A stretch of 64,000 bases of DNA, taken from contig CP011265.1 of NCBI GenBank assembly GCA_000972765.1, positions 1,612,001 through 1,676,000 of the forward strand, read 5' to 3'. This DNA comes from Verrucomicrobia bacterium IMCC26134. Lineage in GTDB: Bacteria > Verrucomicrobiota > Verrucomicrobiia > Opitutales > Opitutaceae. Shown piece by piece: positions 17,999 through 26,420 of this stretch (its first letter is position 1; the number at the start of each line of letters is the position of its first letter). The translations under genes were made by a program, and so were the position numbers. The notes beneath the pieces are model-generated. The model was not told the DNA's origin and made no database searches. It saw only the letters and a program-made list of their open reading frames with translations.

Positions 17999-18943
17999 GT
18001 GCCTGCTTCCACGCCCATATCCGCTCCTGACTTTGTTCTCACGCCGTTCTTAATCGGACTCGTGTTCGTCGAGGCGCTGCTTGTCCTGAGCGGCTTATTT
18101 TTGCTGCTGCGCAATCCACGAGCATTGGTCAGGCGTATGCTTGGTCTCGCTCCGGCAAAACTCACCGCATCGCCGCACCGACTTTCCGAGATTTTTCTCG
18201 CGGGTGCCTTTGCCTTCGGTGCAGCGATCATACTTCAGGTTTTTTTCGTCATGGTGGGCAAACGTTACTGTCCGCCGCCCGTTGATGGCAGCATGGGTTT
18301 TTTTCATGTGCTGGTCGCCGCCGGCTTTCAACTGGGTCTTGTCGCGGGTCTTGCGCATGCGTGGTTCTGGCATCTTCGACCGGGCCTATCTGTGCCAGTG
18401 GCCAGTCCGACAGCCGAAAGCCCCGTTTCTGGTTTTTCCGTGGTGCGAGAGGGTTTTCTGACCTTTCTTGTCGTGCTGCCGGCGGTCTGGCTGGCGAGCC
18501 TGTTGTGGCAGAGCTTTCTGGAGCTATTAGGTATAGTGGCGCCACCGCAGGACATCGTGGCACTGTTCGCAAAGCGTGGTGACTGGGTGTCGCTCTCCGC
18601 GATGATCGGATTCGCCCTCGTTTGTGCGCCGATAGCCGAGGAGCTGCTTTTCCGCGTAGGCCTCTTTCGCTGGTTGCGTGGGCGCATCGCGCGCTCGCTT
18701 GCATTTATTCTGCCCGCACTGGCTTTTGCGATGCTGCATGGCTCTGTTTCCGTGCTCGTGCCTCTGATGGTGCTGAGTATCATTTTTTCACTTTCTTACG
18801 AGCGTAGCGGTCATCCCGCTGTCACCATGATCGCCCACTCGCTGTTCAATCTGAATACCCTCGTGCTGGTGCTCGCGGGTTTTCCTACGTCGGATGCCGA
18901 TTTGCGCTCCGCATTCCAGCAGCTGGTTTCTTTTCTGAACTAA
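17999..18943 (+). CDS. CPBP family intramembrane metalloprotease
   Basis: The 314-residue protein (GTG start at 17999; a TTG at 17984 is also open) has about eight membrane helices. The CPBP/Abi motifs are in order: CAPIAEELLFRVGLFRWLRGR with the paired glutamates and Arg, FAMLHGS with the first His, and HSLFNLNTL with the second. The family includes CAAX prenyl proteases and bacteriocin self-immunity proteins. No bacteriocin gene is nearby. It starts 82 bases after the DUF2851 gene, and thiL follows at once, so it may be co-transcribed with both. Confidence 0.87.
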   Translation: MPASTPISAPDFVLTPFLIGLVFVEALLVLSGLFLLLRNPRALVRRMLGLAPAKLTASPHRLSEIFLAGAFAFGAAIILQVFFVMVGKRYCPPPVDGSMGFFHVLVAAGFQLGLVAGLAHAWFWHLRPGLSVPVASPTAESPVSGFSVVREGFLTFLVVLPAVWLASLLWQSFLELLGIVAPPQDIVALFAKRGDWVSLSAMIGFALVCAPIAEELLFRVGLFRWLRGRIARSLAFILPALAFAMLHGSVSVLVPLMVLSIIFSLSYERSGHPAVTMIAHSLFNLNTLVLVLAGFPTSDADLRSAFQQLVSFLN

Positions 18944-18945
18944 AA

Positions 18946-19887
18946 GTGAATCCCTTTTCCGATTTTAGAGCCGAAACGGTGGCCGCCCTCGGCGAGCAGA
19001 AGTTGATCGCCTGCATGCGACGCTGGCTTGGTCGCGTGTCGCCAGCCGCCCCTGCGGGCATGGGCGATGATTGTGCCGTGCTGCCAGTCCCTACCGCGCG
19101 TCGTGCTCCACTCGTGACCGTCGATCCGGTGATCTACGGCGAGCATTTTGACGACGCCGTGCCGCCCCGCGAGGCTGGAGCCAAGCTCCTCAAACGCAAC
19201 CTGAGCGACATTGCCGCGATGGGAGGTCGTCCAAGCGCCGCCGTCATCGCCCTGGCTCTCGATCCGCGCACCCGCCTCGACTGGCTGGAGGAATTTTATC
19301 GCGGCCTCGCCGCCGTCGCCCGAAAGCACGACCTGCCAATCGTCGGCGGAGATGTTGCCACGCATCGAGGCGGTATTGTTGCGACTCTGACCCTGATCGG
19401 CGAGACGACGGCGGCCCGTGCACTCACCCGCACCGGGGCGAAAACGGGAGATTTCATCGCAGTTACAGGTGTGCTTGGGGGCAGCCTCCCGAGCCGGCAT
19501 CATTGCCGCTTCACGCCTCGTCTGGCCGAAGGCGCATGGCTGGTCCGTCGTCCTGAAGTTACCGCCATGCTGGATCTGAGCGACGGTCTGGCGAAAGACA
19601 TCCATGCGCTGACGCCGGCGGGAAGCAGTCCTCTGTTATTTGGCGAAGTGATCCCCCGTCGTGCCGGTGCCGATCTGCGGGCCGCGCTTACGGACGGCGA
19701 GGACTACGAATTGCTTTTCACCGTGCGCGGAGGTGCTCCCGCTGCAGCGCGGTTGTTGGTGGAATGGCGGCGGGCATTTCCCCGCGTGCCTTTGACGGTG
19801 ATCGGACAACTCGCCAAACGGGGCACGCCGCTCGCGGGTGCGATCGATCTGTCGACCTACGCGGGTTTTGAACACCTCAAGTCCTGA
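18946..19887 (+). CDS. thiL: Thiamine-monophosphate kinase
   Basis: ThiL phosphorylates thiamine monophosphate to thiamine diphosphate, the active cofactor. The 313-residue protein begins at GTG 18946, two bases after the preceding stop. It shows AGMGDDCAVL with the metal-binding aspartates, the TVDPVIYGEHFD strand, NLSDIAAMGGRPSAAVIALALD, GGDVATHRGGIVATLTLIGE and the C-terminal DGEDYELLFTV. These are the normal family signatures at normal length. tsaE follows after 13 bases. Confidence 0.94.
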   Translation: MNPFSDFRAETVAALGEQKLIACMRRWLGRVSPAAPAGMGDDCAVLPVPTARRAPLVTVDPVIYGEHFDDAVPPREAGAKLLKRNLSDIAAMGGRPSAAVIALALDPRTRLDWLEEFYRGLAAVARKHDLPIVGGDVATHRGGIVATLTLIGETTAARALTRTGAKTGDFIAVTGVLGGSLPSRHHCRFTPRLAEGAWLVRRPEVTAMLDLSDGLAKDIHALTPAGSSPLLFGEVIPRRAGADLRAALTDGEDYELLFTVRGGAPAAARLLVEWRRAFPRVPLTVIGQLAKRGTPLAGAIDLSTYAGFEHLKS

Positions 19888-19900
19888 ACGCCCACGTCCG

Positions 19901-20338
19901 ATGCCCTCAGTCCTCTCCGAGCTTCGAAACGGCGTATGCACCGCCTCCGCTGCGGAAACGCAGGACCTGGCGCGGCGCCTCGCCTTGGAGCTGCCTCCGG
20001 GCACGGTGCTGGCCTTGCATGGCGACCTCGGTGCGGGAAAGACCACCTTTACCCAGGGGCTCGCTCGCGGTCTGGGGATTCACGAGTCGGTCACCAGTCC
20101 GACTTTTAACATTTTCACGCTTCATCGAACCGAGGGCAAGACACTCGTTCATCTCGATGCCTACCGGTTGGACGGCGCCGACGCCCTGGAGGAGCTGATG
20201 ATTGATGACTTTCTGTTGCCCCCCTGGTGGTTGGTGGTCGAGTGGCCGGAAAAAGTGGCCGCGTGGATACCCGCCGGCGCTTTGCACTTTGAACTCGGTA
20301 TTACCGCTGACGAGCGACACACGCTGCGCCTGCGTTGA
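19901..20338 (+). CDS. tsaE: tRNA threonylcarbamoyladenosine biosynthesis ATPase TsaE
   Basis: TsaE is the ATPase that works with TsaB and TsaD to make t6A at position 37 of ANN-reading tRNAs. The 145-residue protein starts at the ATG at 19901. An upstream in-frame start at 19838 lies inside thiL and adds non-conserved residues. It has Walker A GDLGAGKTTF, the switch-like VTSPTFNIFTLH, HLDAYRLDGADALEELMIDDF and the tryptophan-rich VVEWPEKVAAW. No tsaB or tsaD is in the window. Confidence 0.93.
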   Translation: MPSVLSELRNGVCTASAAETQDLARRLALELPPGTVLALHGDLGAGKTTFTQGLARGLGIHESVTSPTFNIFTLHRTEGKTLVHLDAYRLDGADALEELMIDDFLLPPWWLVVEWPEKVAAWIPAGALHFELGITADERHTLRLR

Positions 20339-20607
20339 CCTCGGCGGCATGGCCCTCTGGGCCACCTCCACCTCGGTTGTCTTGGCCGAGCATGGTTTAC
20401 CTCTCGCGAAGCATCGGTTTATTTTGAAGACAGCGCCCGGAGTTTTTCTCAAAAACTATAGCTGAAATTCAACCAACGGATTATTTGCCGCGAAAGAACA
20501 CAAGGAGCACAAAGAAAAGCTTTTCCGGCGGCATATACTTTGCGTTCTCTGCGTTCTTTTGCGGCTAAACTTCCGGTTAAGGTGCTCTCGGAGGAACTAG
20601 CGCGCAT
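20339..20607. other. Intergenic stretch between tsaE and the R/G-rich protein, no gene seen
   Basis: Both flanking genes end here. No convincing reading frame or RNA gene is visible. It holds an imperfect inverted repeat: CCGCGAAAGAACACAAGG and onward at 20488-20514 against its complement at 20538-20564, with about 6 mismatches in 27. Sequences of this CGCAAAGAACGCAAAGA type recur between genes in many verrucomicrobial genomes, as far as I recall. Confidence 0.5.
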
Positions 20608-20641
20608 AAAAAAGCCCCGCGGCACGGAGGCGGAGGGGCTT
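20608..20641 (-). terminator. Terminator of the R/G-rich protein gene
   Basis: AAGCCCC (20612-20618) pairs with GGGGCTT (20635-20641). The A run at 20608-20613 gives a U tract on the minus strand. It lies 23 bases beyond the stop of the minus-strand gene at 20664. Confidence 0.75.
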
Positions 20642-20663
20642 GGTTTTAAAGGCAGCGATGCGC

Positions 20664-22565
20664 TCAGGCCGCTGGAGGCGTTTCCGGTGGGGACTCGGCG
20701 GGAGCGGAGTCAGCGGCGGTATCGGTCGAAGTCACTTCAGGGGAAACGGGAGCCGATTCCACCTTGGCTTCCGTGACCACGACCGGTTTGGTGGCGGGCG
20801 CCTCCGGGAAGTTGTCGGGATCGACGTCGGTCGCCTCGATCTCGCGCTTCTTCGACTCGACCATGGGGGCCGGGGTGAAGAGACTGCCGTCGACGAACTC
20901 GGTGACGTAGCCCTCTTTGACCAGATATCGCAGGTCGCCCTTGAGCTTGAGTAGCTTGGCTTGTTCCTCGGCGGAGTAGGTCGCCGCATCTGCACCCTCG
21001 ACGGGCGCGGTGCGCGGGGCGATGCCGAGCAGTTTCTCGGGCAACTCGCTCTCCTTCACCATCGGTTGTTTCTCGATCAGGTTGATCAAGGCGCTGAGTG
21101 AGTCGGAGAATGACTGTCCAGGAACGCGGAAGCGGCGCTTCACGGCACAGACGTAGCTGATGCCTTTGGAGCCCTTCTTGAAGATCGTGAAACTCTCGCG
21201 ACGAAGGCGGCCGCGCAAGGCGTTCGCGGTGTCGAGCGGGAAGCGGCGCTGGCGCTCGAGGGCGCCCTCGACCGCACGGCGCAGTTCGCTGCTGGCCGGA
21301 ATGGTGTCCAAGATGCGGCCTGGGAAACGGAGTTGTTCGACAGAGCGCACGATTTTCTCTCGGGCGGCATTGAGCAAATACTGACGGGCGTCTTCCAGTG
21401 AATCAAAATAGAGGGCTACTGGCGCGTCAGCGGCGGGTGCGGCAGGCGAGTCGGTAGCTGGGGCAGACTCAGCGGCGGGTGCGGCATCGGATGCGGGCTC
21501 GGCCGAAGCTGTGGCCTCGGCTGCGGCGGGCGTGGCGACGGGGGCTTTGGACTTCAGCGTGTAGCGGGTGGCTTTTTTCATCTTCTCCAGCCACTGAGCG
21601 ATCAGCTCGGGTTCGCGCACCGATTCCACCCGTGCCTTGTAGGCATCAAAGGGTATGCGAACGTTGGCCGCATGGTGTTGCTGAAGAATTTGAAGGTAAC
21701 GATGATAGTTGGGCGGGGCGAGCAGTGTGCCGGTGATGGGGCAGCGGTTGATCACCTGGAAGTTACCCTTGGGCGCATCGATCTCGACGTCGGACACGTC
21801 GAAGAAAGAGCCAAGGTGCTTTTCCATGACGTGATTGATCGCGGCGTCCTCGGTTTCGAAGGGAACTCCGTCCGGCACCGAGATGAAGAACGGCGCGGCC
21901 TTTGCTGCGGGTTGGGCAGATGCTGCTTCACCGGGACGAGCGGACGGGTCGAGGCGCTGCACCACGGCTACAAAACGGTCGTTCTTATCGACGACGGATT
22001 TCGCAATGTAGAACAGTTCGAAGGTGCGGCAAGACTTGCGGATAGCCTGCGCGAGCGCGCTGAAGCTCTGGTCCTCTGGATAAAAGGTGACGCCGAAATA
22101 CGGGCTGATGTAGGGACCGACCGGTTCGCGCGGGAGGCCGCGGAAATCAGGACGACCGCCGCCGGGGCCGCCGGGACCACCGGGTCCTTCACGACGAGGA
22201 CCGCGGGGATCGCCGCGACCTTCAAAGCGAGGACGATCGCCATGGGGGGCGCCACCGGAGGGAGCGGCAGGCCGATCGCCGCGAGGGGCATAGGACTGTG
22301 GTTGTGCGCCGCCACCTTCGGGAGACTGGCCGGGGCCATTGCCGGGGCCGCCGGCGGGGCGCTTGAAATCACGCCGATCGCGACGTGGGGGGGCGTCACC
22401 TTCACGTCTGGGGCGATCGTCGCGCCTTTCACGTTCGGGGCGAGGCGCGCCACCGGGAGCTTGTTTTTCCTGGGCCCAGGAGGTCCCGAAACTAAAGCTT
22501 TGAAGCTGCGATAAATCGAGCTTGTTGAGCCCGTTGTCAGGCGTTTGCGGAGGGGTCTCGTCCAT
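20664..22565 (-). CDS. Conserved-type hypothetical protein with R/G-rich disordered N-terminus
   Basis: This 633-residue protein is not recognised by name. Residues 1-33 are polar, and 34-150 are extremely rich in Arg, Gly, Pro and Asp with RGD/RGG-like repeats, so they are probably disordered. The next segment (about 152-370) looks folded, with PYISPYFGVTFYPEDQSFSAL, SCRTFELFYIAKSVVDKNDRFVAVV and INRCPITGTLLAPPNYHRYLQILQQHH. A second low-complexity Ala/Pro/Glu linker follows, then a helical domain with RFPGRILDTIPASSELRRAVEGAL. It ends with DLRYLVKEGYVTEFVDGSLFTPAP, which resembles a winged-helix. RNA or nucleic-acid binding is a guess from the RGG-like region and possible winged helix. Confidence 0.8.
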   Translation of the reverse strand: MDETPPQTPDNGLNKLDLSQLQSFSFGTSWAQEKQAPGGAPRPERERRDDRPRREGDAPPRRDRRDFKRPAGGPGNGPGQSPEGGGAQPQSYAPRGDRPAAPSGGAPHGDRPRFEGRGDPRGPRREGPGGPGGPGGGRPDFRGLPREPVGPYISPYFGVTFYPEDQSFSALAQAIRKSCRTFELFYIAKSVVDKNDRFVAVVQRLDPSARPGEAASAQPAAKAAPFFISVPDGVPFETEDAAINHVMEKHLGSFFDVSDVEIDAPKGNFQVINRCPITGTLLAPPNYHRYLQILQQHHAANVRIPFDAYKARVESVREPELIAQWLEKMKKATRYTLKSKAPVATPAAAEATASAEPASDAAPAAESAPATDSPAAPAADAPVALYFDSLEDARQYLLNAAREKIVRSVEQLRFPGRILDTIPASSELRRAVEGALERQRRFPLDTANALRGRLRRESFTIFKKGSKGISYVCAVKRRFRVPGQSFSDSLSALINLIEKQPMVKESELPEKLLGIAPRTAPVEGADAATYSAEEQAKLLKLKGDLRYLVKEGYVTEFVDGSLFTPAPMVESKKREIEATDVDPDNFPEAPATKPVVVTEAKVESAPVSPEVTSTDTAADSAPAESPPETPPAA

Positions 22566-22758
22566 GCGGGAGAGCTAGCTAAATCAAGCTGGCGGTCAGT
22601 GTTAAGCGAAGATAAAAATTCCCATGCAAAATACATGGGCTCATGGACAGTCACGGTGCGTTGGGGTGCAGGCAAGCCGTTTCGTGTAAAGCTGTTTAAT
22701 TCCTGTTGGGCTTATATCAGAACTGAGCAGGCCATATTCGGCTTTTTTATGAATTAAC

Positions 22759-22774
22759 CCGGTCTTTTGACCGG
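22759..22774. terminator. Hairpin downstream of tRNA-Leu
   Basis: CCGGTC-TTTT-GACCGG forms a 6-bp stem with a 4-base loop, eight bases beyond the 3' end of the tRNA. It lacks a clear U tract on the minus strand, so it may be a processing or weak termination signal. Confidence 0.4.
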
Positions 22775-22782
22775 TTTAGGAA

Positions 22783-22867
22783 TGGTGCTCGGGAAGGGAC
22801 TCGAACCCTTACGCCTTTCGGCACACGCCCCTCAAACGTGTGTGTCTACCAATTCCACCACCCGAGC
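22783..22867 (-). tRNA. tRNA-Leu (anticodon GAG)
   Basis: The reverse complement is a complete 85-base class II tRNA ending in CCA. The acceptor GCTCGGG pairs with CCCGAGC, the anticodon stem is CACGT/GCGTG around TTGAGGG, the long variable arm is TGCCGAAAGGCGT and the T loop is TTCGAGT. Anticodon GAG reads CUC/CUU leucine codons. Confidence 0.95.
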
Positions 22868-22991
22868 ATTTCTAACCGAAGGGAAGGCGGACGAAGACAA
22901 ACGAGCGCGGCACTGTAAAGCCTCAAAAATGATTTCCTCAAAAATCAGTTTTGACCCGCATCCCTGTCCCCCGGAAGGTGGCAAGCCCGCC

Positions 22992-23930
22992 ATGAATCTC
23001 GACGCCACCCTGCAAGCCCTTCTCCATTCCTACGAAAACGAGGGCGGCATCAATCATTTCGACGGCATCAACCTGCCCTCCGAGGTTTCGGTCAACCAGC
23101 TTGCCGCCGAGTGCATGCACCTGCTTTTCCCTGGCTTTTTCGAATCAACGCCGCTCGCGCGCGATGATGTTCCCGCACTCACGCGCAGTCGCTTGGTGAG
23201 TTTTCATGAGGCATTGCGGATCGATTTGGAGAAGTGCCTTCAATTCGCGGGTGATTCTGCGCCTGCAGCGAGGGCACGCGAGGTGGCGGGACTTGCCCTG
23301 CAAAAATTACCGGAGCTTCGTCGTGTCGTGCAGACCGATGTTCAGGCGGCCTATTCCGGAGACCCTGCCGCACGCAGCACCGAGGAAATCATTTTGGCCT
23401 ATCCGTGCGTGTTGGTGATTTCACTCCAGCGTTTCGCGCATGAGCTCTACAAATTGAAGGTGCCGCTTTTACCGCGCATGCTCACCGAATACGCGCACGA
23501 GCGCACCGGGACTGATCTGCATCCGGGAGCTGTAATAGGGGAGTATTTCTTTATCGATCACTGCACCGGTGTCGTGGTGGGAGAGACCGCGCGCATCGGT
23601 GCCCATGTTAAAATCTATCAAGGCGTGACCCTCGGCGCGAAATCGTTCGAGGTGGATAATAACGGCCATCCCATCAAGGGGGTGAAGCGTCATCCTGATA
23701 TCGATGACAATGTCACTATCTACGCACACGCGACTATACTGGGTGGCGACACCAGGATTGGCGCGCACTCTATCATCGGTGCCAATGTGTGGCTGCTTGA
23801 ATCCATTCCCGAGAACAGCATCGCCTACTACAAGAACGAGAATCTCGTCGTTCGCTCGCGCCACAAGAAAGAGGCTGCCGTTGAAAGCCGCACGCAGAAC
23901 GAGCTCGAGGCCTTCAATTGGTCCATTTGA
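22992..23930 (+). CDS. cysE: Serine O-acetyltransferase (EpsC/CysE type)
   Basis: The enzyme makes O-acetylserine from serine and acetyl-CoA, the first step of cysteine synthesis. I start it at the ATG at 22992 (312 residues). The open frame reaches back into the tRNA gene but has no conserved residues there; an ATG at 22929 is an alternative. The N-terminal helical part contains YPCVLVISLQRFAHELYKLKVPLLPRMLTEYAHERTGTDLHPGA. The C-terminal left-handed beta helix has IDHCTGVVVGETARIG, KIYQGVTLGAKSF and HATILGGDTRIG. The KGVKRHPDI stretch is characteristic of the long EpsC-type form. It ends convergently with pyrD. Confidence 0.9.
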   Translation: MNLDATLQALLHSYENEGGINHFDGINLPSEVSVNQLAAECMHLLFPGFFESTPLARDDVPALTRSRLVSFHEALRIDLEKCLQFAGDSAPAARAREVAGLALQKLPELRRVVQTDVQAAYSGDPAARSTEEIILAYPCVLVISLQRFAHELYKLKVPLLPRMLTEYAHERTGTDLHPGAVIGEYFFIDHCTGVVVGETARIGAHVKIYQGVTLGAKSFEVDNNGHPIKGVKRHPDIDDNVTIYAHATILGGDTRIGAHSIIGANVWLLESIPENSIAYYKNENLVVRSRHKKEAAVESRTQNELEAFNWSI

Positions 23931-23933
23931 ATG

Positions 23934-23973
23934 GGCCGGCGAAAGGGGCTTTTTATGGCGCCCCGTTCCGGCC
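23934..23973. terminator. Stem-loop between convergent cysE and pyrD
   Basis: An outer stem GGCCGG/CCGGCC (23934-23939 with 23968-23973) encloses an inner stem GGGGC/GCCCC (23945-23949 with 23960-23964). Its place between two convergent stops suggests a shared terminator, although no long U tract follows. Confidence 0.5.
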
Positions 23974-23995
23974 CCCGCAGGGGCTCGGGCTCTTA

Positions 23996-25084
23996 TCACC
24001 CGGTAACGGGGATGTCCACGCGCTGCCTTTCGGCCATCGCTTTTGCCAGTTCCGCAGCGAGGAAGGGGCCTTCGTAGATCATGGCGGTGTAGACCTGCAC
24101 CAGAGTAGCCCCTGCGTCCAGTTTTTCGCCGGCGCTTTCGGCGTCGTGCACGCCGCCGGCCGCGATGATGGGAAGGCGGCCGCCGGTTGACCTGGAGATG
24201 TAGTTTACGATTTCAGTCGAACGACGGCGCAGTGGCCGGCCACTCAATCCTCCAGCCTGACCGACGTTGGCAAAGGTCCCCGGTCTCGCCAGTGTCGTAT
24301 TCGTAGCTATGATACCGTCGAGCCCGAACTCATGGATTACCCCGAGGGCGGCGTCGATCTGGGGCCAGTTCAGATCCGGGGCTATTTTGAGCAGAAGCGG
24401 TTTGCGGCCCTTGCCGTTTGCCTGCATCGCGCCGCGCGCACGGTTGGATGCGCTCAGCGCCCCGAGTAGCTCGCGCAGGGGCCTCTCGTCCTGCAGGGCG
24501 CGCAAGCCGGGCGTATTAGGGCTGGAGACATTCACCACCACGTAGTCGGCGTAGTCCGCGAGCCGACCAAAGCTTGTCAGGTAGTCTTGGGTGGCCTGTT
24601 CGTTGGGGGTAATCTTCGATTTTCCTAGATTGATGCCCAAGGGGATCTGACGGTGACCTACGCCGGTCTGCTTGGCCAGCCGTGCCGCGACTGCTTCGCT
24701 GCCCTCGTTGTTAAAACCCATGCGGTTGATGACTGCTTCCTCCGCCGGGTAACGAAACAAGCGCGGTTGTGGATTCCCCGGCTGTGCGAGGGCGGTGACA
24801 GTTCCTATCTCTACGTGACCAAAACCCAGTGCCGCGGCCGCAGGCCAGGCGCGGGCGTTTTTGTCGAATCCTGCAGCCATGCCTATCGCGTTGGGGAACT
24901 TCAGTCCGAATGCTTCCACCGGCCTATGCCATGAGGGGGCGAGGCGGTGCCACGCTTCCAGCGCCCGGCATAACGGCGTAAGTCTGCCCAGGAGGGCGAG
25001 GGCGTTGACCCCGGCTTCGTGGGCGTGCTCCGCATCCATGCGGAACAAGGCGCGGCGGGTGACGTGCTTATAAAGTAGGCTCAT
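23996..25084 (-). CDS. pyrD: Dihydroorotate dehydrogenase (quinone)
   Basis: PyrD oxidises dihydroorotate to orotate in pyrimidine synthesis, passing electrons to quinone. The 362-residue form from the ATG at 25084 begins MSLLYKHVTRRALFRMDAEHAHE, the N-terminal membrane-associated helix of class 2 enzymes. An upstream start at 25156 adds 24 unrelated residues. Visible motifs are NAIGMAAGFDKNA, the FGHVEIGTVTALAQPGNPQPRLFR stretch, RMGFNNEG, NVSSPNTPGLRALQ with the catalytic Ser of class 2 enzymes, KIAPDL and the FMN-binding IIAAGGV. Confidence 0.96.
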   Translation of the reverse strand: MSLLYKHVTRRALFRMDAEHAHEAGVNALALLGRLTPLCRALEAWHRLAPSWHRPVEAFGLKFPNAIGMAAGFDKNARAWPAAAALGFGHVEIGTVTALAQPGNPQPRLFRYPAEEAVINRMGFNNEGSEAVAARLAKQTGVGHRQIPLGINLGKSKITPNEQATQDYLTSFGRLADYADYVVVNVSSPNTPGLRALQDERPLRELLGALSASNRARGAMQANGKGRKPLLLKIAPDLNWPQIDAALGVIHEFGLDGIIATNTTLARPGTFANVGQAGGLSGRPLRRRSTEIVNYISRSTGGRLPIIAAGGVHDAESAGEKLDAGATLVQVYTAMIYEGPFLAAELAKAMAERQRVDIPVTG

Positions 25085-25255
25085 GCGTCGGACAGGTATG
25101 TTTGCCGACCTAAAAACGCAAGTATCGCCGGCTGGAGCTTTCCGCATCAGAGTCACTCCGTGTCGATTTCACGTTTAGGCTTGGCAACAAATCAGGGAAC
25201 CTAACGCTGCGCGCCCTTCCCATTACCGAGACCGGGCTGAAACTCATTTCGACAC

Positions 25256-25273
25256 ATTAACAAAAAAGTTAAT
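25256..25273. promoter_or_regulatory. A/T-rich inverted repeat upstream of the acidic protein gene
   Basis: ATTAAC and GTTAAT flank six A residues, about 75 bases upstream of the next start. The sequence stands out in a GC-rich region and lies in the promoter area between divergent pyrD and the gene at 25347. Operator function is only a possibility. Confidence 0.3.
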
Positions 25274-25346
25274 TTTCGCGGTTTGACTCGTCCATCACCC
25301 TCGGCATGGCTCCGAAGAATTCCCCCTATCTCATACTTAAGTAATC

Positions 25347-26288
25347 ATGGCCAACTCCTCTGCTATACTCGACTGGTGTATCGTTCGTCTCGGTGAAGAC
25401 CACAACTGGTGGGTCGATGAAGTTTCCGATCCCGTGCGGTGGGACACTGATGGGCTCAGCATCATTGATCCACGTCAGGCATCCCACTTGATCGATCTTG
25501 TGGAGCCTCTGCGTGATTATGGTTTCGATCAGGATCTTTTCGAAGCGGCCTTCATCCCCTTCCGTATCGAGAAAGAGGTCGGCGCGGCCCGCATCAGACT
25601 CAGGCGGGTGAAAGATTCCCTCTTTGATTCCGAAGAGAAGCTGTTCGCTTTGGCCGACATAGTCGACGACGAGAACGGCCCCTACGCCGATCTGCTCGAC
25701 CACCTGACCAAGTGCCGCGTCAAACTCCTGAACGACGTATTCAAGTTCGAGGCCAAACTCACCGTTGACGAAGTCGAGGACGAGTTGCGCGAAGACCAGA
25801 ACGCCAGCTTCATCGAGGGCAAGGCCGTCCATAGCTTTGACGAACTCTGCGCCATCCTTGATTATACTCCAGCTGGCTTCGACGAAGACGCCGAGGAGGG
25901 CGAGGCTCCCGCTGCTGGTGAGGAAGAGGAAATCGATGATGCCGACCTGCCGGACTTGGATGAAGAGGGTGAAGAGGCGCTCAAGGGCGACCAATCGCTT
26001 AAGTGGGACGAAGACGACGGCGACGAAGATGACGACGAGTCTAAGAAAGCAAAAGGCGACGATGACGACGAGGATGAGGATGACTCACCCAAGAAGTCGT
26101 CCGACGACGATGATGATGATGACGCGGATGAAAAGCCCCGCACCAAATCAAAATCCAAATCCGCATCCGCACCAAAGAAAGCAACCAAGCCTGCAGCGAA
26201 AGCTCCGGCTAAAGCACATGCAAAAGCATCTGCAAAAGCTCCCGCAAAAGCACCTCATAAACCCGCTGCCAAAGGCAAGAAGCGCTGA
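25347..26288 (+). CDS. Acidic protein with histone-H1-like basic tail, function unknown
   Basis: This 313-residue protein has three parts. Residues 1-175 look folded and moderately acidic (DWCIVRLGEDHNWWVDEVSDPVRW, then a helical region up to FDELCAILDYTPAG). Residues 176-262 are nearly all Asp/Glu, with runs such as DDDDEDEDD. Residues 263-313 are a Lys/Ala/Pro tail with repeated KAPAKA-type units, very like histone H1 or bacterial Hc1-type tails. The opposite charges suggest autoinhibition or a chaperone-like role on DNA or RNA-binding proteins, but this is inference. The folded part is unknown to me. A strong terminator follows directly, so it is probably a single-gene unit. Confidence 0.85.
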   Translation: MANSSAILDWCIVRLGEDHNWWVDEVSDPVRWDTDGLSIIDPRQASHLIDLVEPLRDYGFDQDLFEAAFIPFRIEKEVGAARIRLRRVKDSLFDSEEKLFALADIVDDENGPYADLLDHLTKCRVKLLNDVFKFEAKLTVDEVEDELREDQNASFIEGKAVHSFDELCAILDYTPAGFDEDAEEGEAPAAGEEEEIDDADLPDLDEEGEEALKGDQSLKWDEDDGDEDDDESKKAKGDDDDEDEDDSPKKSSDDDDDDDADEKPRTKSKSKSASAPKKATKPAAKAPAKAHAKASAKAPAKAPHKPAAKGKKR

Positions 26289-26313
26289 GTTATTCAACGC
26301 ACCTGCTTAAAAC

Positions 26314-26344
26314 AAAGCCCGGCCTCATCAGCCGGGCTTTTTTT
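26314..26344. terminator. Strong intrinsic terminator
   Basis: AAAGCCCGGC pairs with GCCGGGCTTT around a 7-base loop, followed by TTTT. It ends the acidic-protein gene and, with its A-rich other side, may also serve the convergent hemB. Confidence 0.92.
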
Positions 26345-26420
26345 GCGTCCGCTGAGGTGGGCCCGGTTCCGGATCTGACTTATACCCGAAACCACCGCGG
26401 CAGCCTCGGCGATCACGTGC

